Assembly: GCA_024635735.1 (NCBI GenBank)
Contig: JAGXII010000085.1
Span: 1 to 8,150 of the forward strand
Reading direction: 5' to 3'
DNA length: 8,150 nt
From: Christiangramia sp.
GTDB lineage: Bacteria; Bacteroidota; Bacteroidia; Flavobacteriales; Flavobacteriaceae
Numbering within the stretch: position 1 is the stretch's first letter; every line of letters begins with the position of its first letter. The position numbers and the translations under genes were made by a program. Positions 6,709 to 8,150 of the stretch are shown here, piece by piece. Below the pieces are notes generated by a model, which saw nothing but the letters and a program-made list of their open reading frames with translations, made no database searches and was not told the DNA's origin.

Positions 6709-6742
6709 TTTATAATTCCTATTAAATCTATAGGATTATAAA
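6709..6742. repeat. Long AT-rich inverted repeat before the peroxiredoxin gene
   Basis: TTTATAAT at 6709-6716 and TCCTAT at 6717-6722 pair with ATAGGATTATAAA at 6730-6742. The result is thirteen base pairs with a single unpaired T and a seven-base loop (6723-6729). It lies 27-60 bases before the peroxiredoxin start, in the position of an operator or 5' leader hairpin. It has no T tract following on the minus strand, so it does not look like a normal terminator for the upstream thioredoxin-fold gene. Confidence 0.5.
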
Positions 6743-6787
6743 ATTAAGAAATAAGAACTCAACGAAATTTAATATTGGGTTAAATTA

Positions 6788-7342
6788 TTATTTCCATTTT
6801 ATATTACAGCCAATGCTTGGTTTTTGGTTTTCTGAAACCTTACGGTTATTCAAAATCGCATCCATGGCTTCCCGAAGATCTCTTCCGGAAGGATGGATTC
6901 CGTTGCCAGGCCTGCTGTCGTCCAGCTGTCCGCGATAGACCAGCTTTAGTTCATCATTAAAAAGAAAAAAATCGGGGGTGCAGGCAGCGTCATACGCTTT
7001 GGCTATTTCCTGGGTGCCATCAAATAAATAAGGGAATGAATACTGGTATTTCATGGCATTTTCCTTCATTCTGGCAGGATTATCTTCAGGATAATTTTCA
7101 ATGTCATTACTCATAATCCCTACAAATCCAAAATCCAGTGGTCTGTAATCGTTAGCCAGTCTTACTATTTCTTCATTAATATGTTTTACAAACGGACAGT
7201 GGTTACAGATAAACATAACAAGAGTTCCTCTTTCTCCTTTTACGTCATCCAGAGTTGTGAGATGATCAGTTATTGTATCCATTAATTTGAAATCGGGAGC
7301 CCTGGTTCCTAACTCTAACATCTTCGAAGCTGTGCGTGCCAT
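6788..7342 (-). CDS. Thioredoxin-fold protein of the AhpC/TSA redoxin type (PRX_like1 group)
   Basis: A 184-aa soluble protein. The start (MARTASKMLELGTRAPDF) is typical of this family, which supports the ATG at 7342 over the later Met8. The redox motif is FICNHCPFV with Cys46 and Cys49 in a CxxC arrangement, and the cis-proline loop is ACTPDFFLF, with Cys121 just before it. The C-terminus has the family signature PSIGCNIKWK with Cys179. The role is most likely thiol-disulfide exchange or a peroxiredoxin-like reduction in the cytoplasm; the exact partner is not established for this family. It precedes the 1-Cys peroxiredoxin on the same strand, so it could be a reductant for it, but that is inference. 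The start lies 66 bp from the divergent CsaA-like gene, and the two promoters must share this short gap. I found no clear TAnnTTTG for this strand there. Confidence 0.88.
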   Translation of the reverse strand: MARTASKMLELGTRAPDFKLMDTITDHLTTLDDVKGERGTLVMFICNHCPFVKHINEEIVRLANDYRPLDFGFVGIMSNDIENYPEDNPARMKENAMKYQYSFPYLFDGTQEIAKAYDAACTPDFFLFNDELKLVYRGQLDDSRPGNGIHPSGRDLREAMDAILNNRKVSENQKPSIGCNIKWK

Positions 7343-7408
7343 CTTTTTTCTATAAAATTAATTATTTAATGACGAATATTATCTATTTTGACCATCTAAA
7401 AGCTACCT

Positions 7409-7747
7409 ATGAATGAGATAAACTGGAAAGATTTTGAAAAAATAGAAATGCGGGTTGGAACCATTGTTTCGGCAGAAGTATTTCCCGAAGCTAAAAAGCC
7501 TGCCTATAAATTAAGCATCGATTTCGGGGAGGAGATAGGAGTATTAAAATCCTCTGCGCAGATCACGAGGCGATATACTCATGAAGAGCTACCTGGAAGA
7601 CAGATAGTTGGCGTGGTTAATTTGCCCGTTAAGAAGATAGCAGGTTTTAAAAGTGAATGCCTTGTTTTGGGTGTAATGGGAGATAATCAGGATGTGGTTT
7701 TACTTTCTCCCGGACAAAAGGTTCCAAACGGATTAAAGATAGGCTAA
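7409..7747 (+). CDS. csaA: CsaA-like tRNA-binding protein
   Basis: A 112-aa protein made of a single OB-fold tRNA-binding domain, the full usual length for CsaA. Recognisable parts are the IEMRVGTIVSAE strand (12-23), PEAKKPAYKLSIDFG (26-40), LKSSAQIT (46-53), VVNLPVKKIAGFKSECLVLG (69-88) and the C-terminal LSPGQKVPNGLKIG. The domain is also found in methionyl- and phenylalanyl-tRNA synthetases and in Trbp111; CsaA binds tRNA as a dimer and was first described in Bacillus as an export-linked chaperone. Its biological job in Bacteroidota is not settled. TATTTTG at 7384-7390 resembles a -7 element with one base missing and would give a very short leader. The TAA stop is directly followed by the stop of the opposite-strand gene. 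Confidence 0.92.
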   Translation: MNEINWKDFEKIEMRVGTIVSAEVFPEAKKPAYKLSIDFGEEIGVLKSSAQITRRYTHEELPGRQIVGVVNLPVKKIAGFKSECLVLGVMGDNQDVVLLSPGQKVPNGLKIG

Positions 7748-8150
7748 TTACATACCTTCTTTAAATTTTCTATGTTCCTCCAGTAAATTCTTGATGTCTT
7801 TATTGTGTCCATACAATACCATGATCTCATCTTTATACAAAACGGTGTCGGCTCTTGCGATTCCCTGTACGGCAGCGCTCTCTGTAAAGGCCCCCAGATC
7901 ATTTTTTGTCCTGGAAACCTTCATGGTGGTTAAAACAAGAAGATTGAATTGCTTTTTTAAATCGAGATCCTTAATGGTTTTTTCGTGATATTCTTTCGGG
8001 ATTTTGGTTTCCACAATACTAAAATCACTGTCCAGTTCAAAACTGTCTACCACACCTTCAAGATTGAGGCGTTGAGCCCAGCGGTCGGCGGTTTCTTTTT
8101 CGGGATGAATAATTTCTTCAATTCCCATAGCCTCCAGCACCATTCTTTGT
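7748..8150 (-). CDS. ktrA: K+ uptake regulatory subunit (KtrA/TrkA family), C-terminal part, cut by right edge
   Basis: The last 134 codons are present; the frame stays open to the right edge, so the Met codon at 8143 is internal. The fragment begins with VLEAMGIEEIIHPEKETADRWAQRLN, the end of the NAD(H)/nucleotide-binding RCK_N domain, where the IIHPEKE segment is typical of KtrA. An RCK_C (TrkA_C) domain follows, from about FELDSDFSIVETKIP to the end. Such proteins form an octameric ring under a KtrB/TrkH membrane pore and gate K+ uptake in response to ATP/ADP or NAD(H). The chain ends right after one RCK_C domain, which fits single-RCK KtrA better than two-RCK TrkA, but the missing N-terminus prevents proof. 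The pore subunit should lie upstream or elsewhere and is not in the window. The stop abuts that of csaA. Confidence 0.85.
   Translation of the reverse strand, partial: QRMVLEAMGIEEIIHPEKETADRWAQRLNLEGVVDSFELDSDFSIVETKIPKEYHEKTIKDLDLKKQFNLLVLTTMKVSRTKNDLGAFTESAAVQGIARADTVLYKDEIMVLYGHNKDIKNLLEEHRKFKEGM

Noticed and set aside
6709..6742. Inverted repeat as a normal terminator of the thioredoxin-fold gene
   Set aside because: No T tract follows the stem on the minus strand and the stem is mostly A-T pairs.
1..8150. tRNA, rRNA, CRISPR array, insertion sequence or phage genes
   Set aside because: No cloverleaf-like segment, spaced repeats, transposase or integrase motifs were found on reading both strands.

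Overview
The window looks like ordinary chromosome from a marine-type Flavobacteriaceae (Bacteroidota), close in style to Gramella/Christiangramia. The reasons are AT-rich DNA with A-rich, Shine-Dalgarno-poor leaders, a TAnnTTTG-type -7 promoter element, Bacteroidota-style lipoproteins, and a cyclophilin-FKBP fusion of a type known from flavobacteria. I see no mobile element, CRISPR array, tRNA, rRNA or phage gene, and no gene looks foreign. The genus is an inference.

Left part (1-1379, minus strand): a two-gene unit with a 19-bp gap. A secreted Memo-family protein comes first, followed by a lipoprotein amidohydrolase that runs off the left edge. Both carry export signals, so both should act outside the cytoplasm.

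Middle (1594-5401, plus strand): a divergent PiT-like membrane transporter ending in a strong terminator; then a second lipoprotein amidohydrolase of the YtcJ/Amidohydro_3 type; then, behind its own TATCTTTG promoter element, a cytoplasmic two-domain prolyl isomerase (cyclophilin plus FKBP), also ending in a strong hairpin terminator.

Right part (5461-8150): genes of thiol chemistry and housekeeping. A DinB/YfiT-like metalloprotein (bacillithiol transferase family) runs rightward into a bidirectional terminator. It faces a leftward pair made of a thioredoxin-fold protein and a 1-Cys peroxiredoxin, with a long AT-rich inverted repeat between the two. A CsaA-like tRNA-binding protein diverges from that pair. 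It meets tail to tail, with no spacer, a KtrA/TrkA-type K+ channel regulatory subunit cut by the right edge.

I do not see a new multi-gene system. The points most worth a second look are the exported orphan Memo protein, the reciprocal Asn/Gln changes in the two signature motifs of the PiT-like protein, the terminator that leaves no promoter room before the DinB gene, and the inverted repeat in front of the peroxiredoxin. No stretch longer than 300 bases lacks a gene; the longest gap is 1380-1593.
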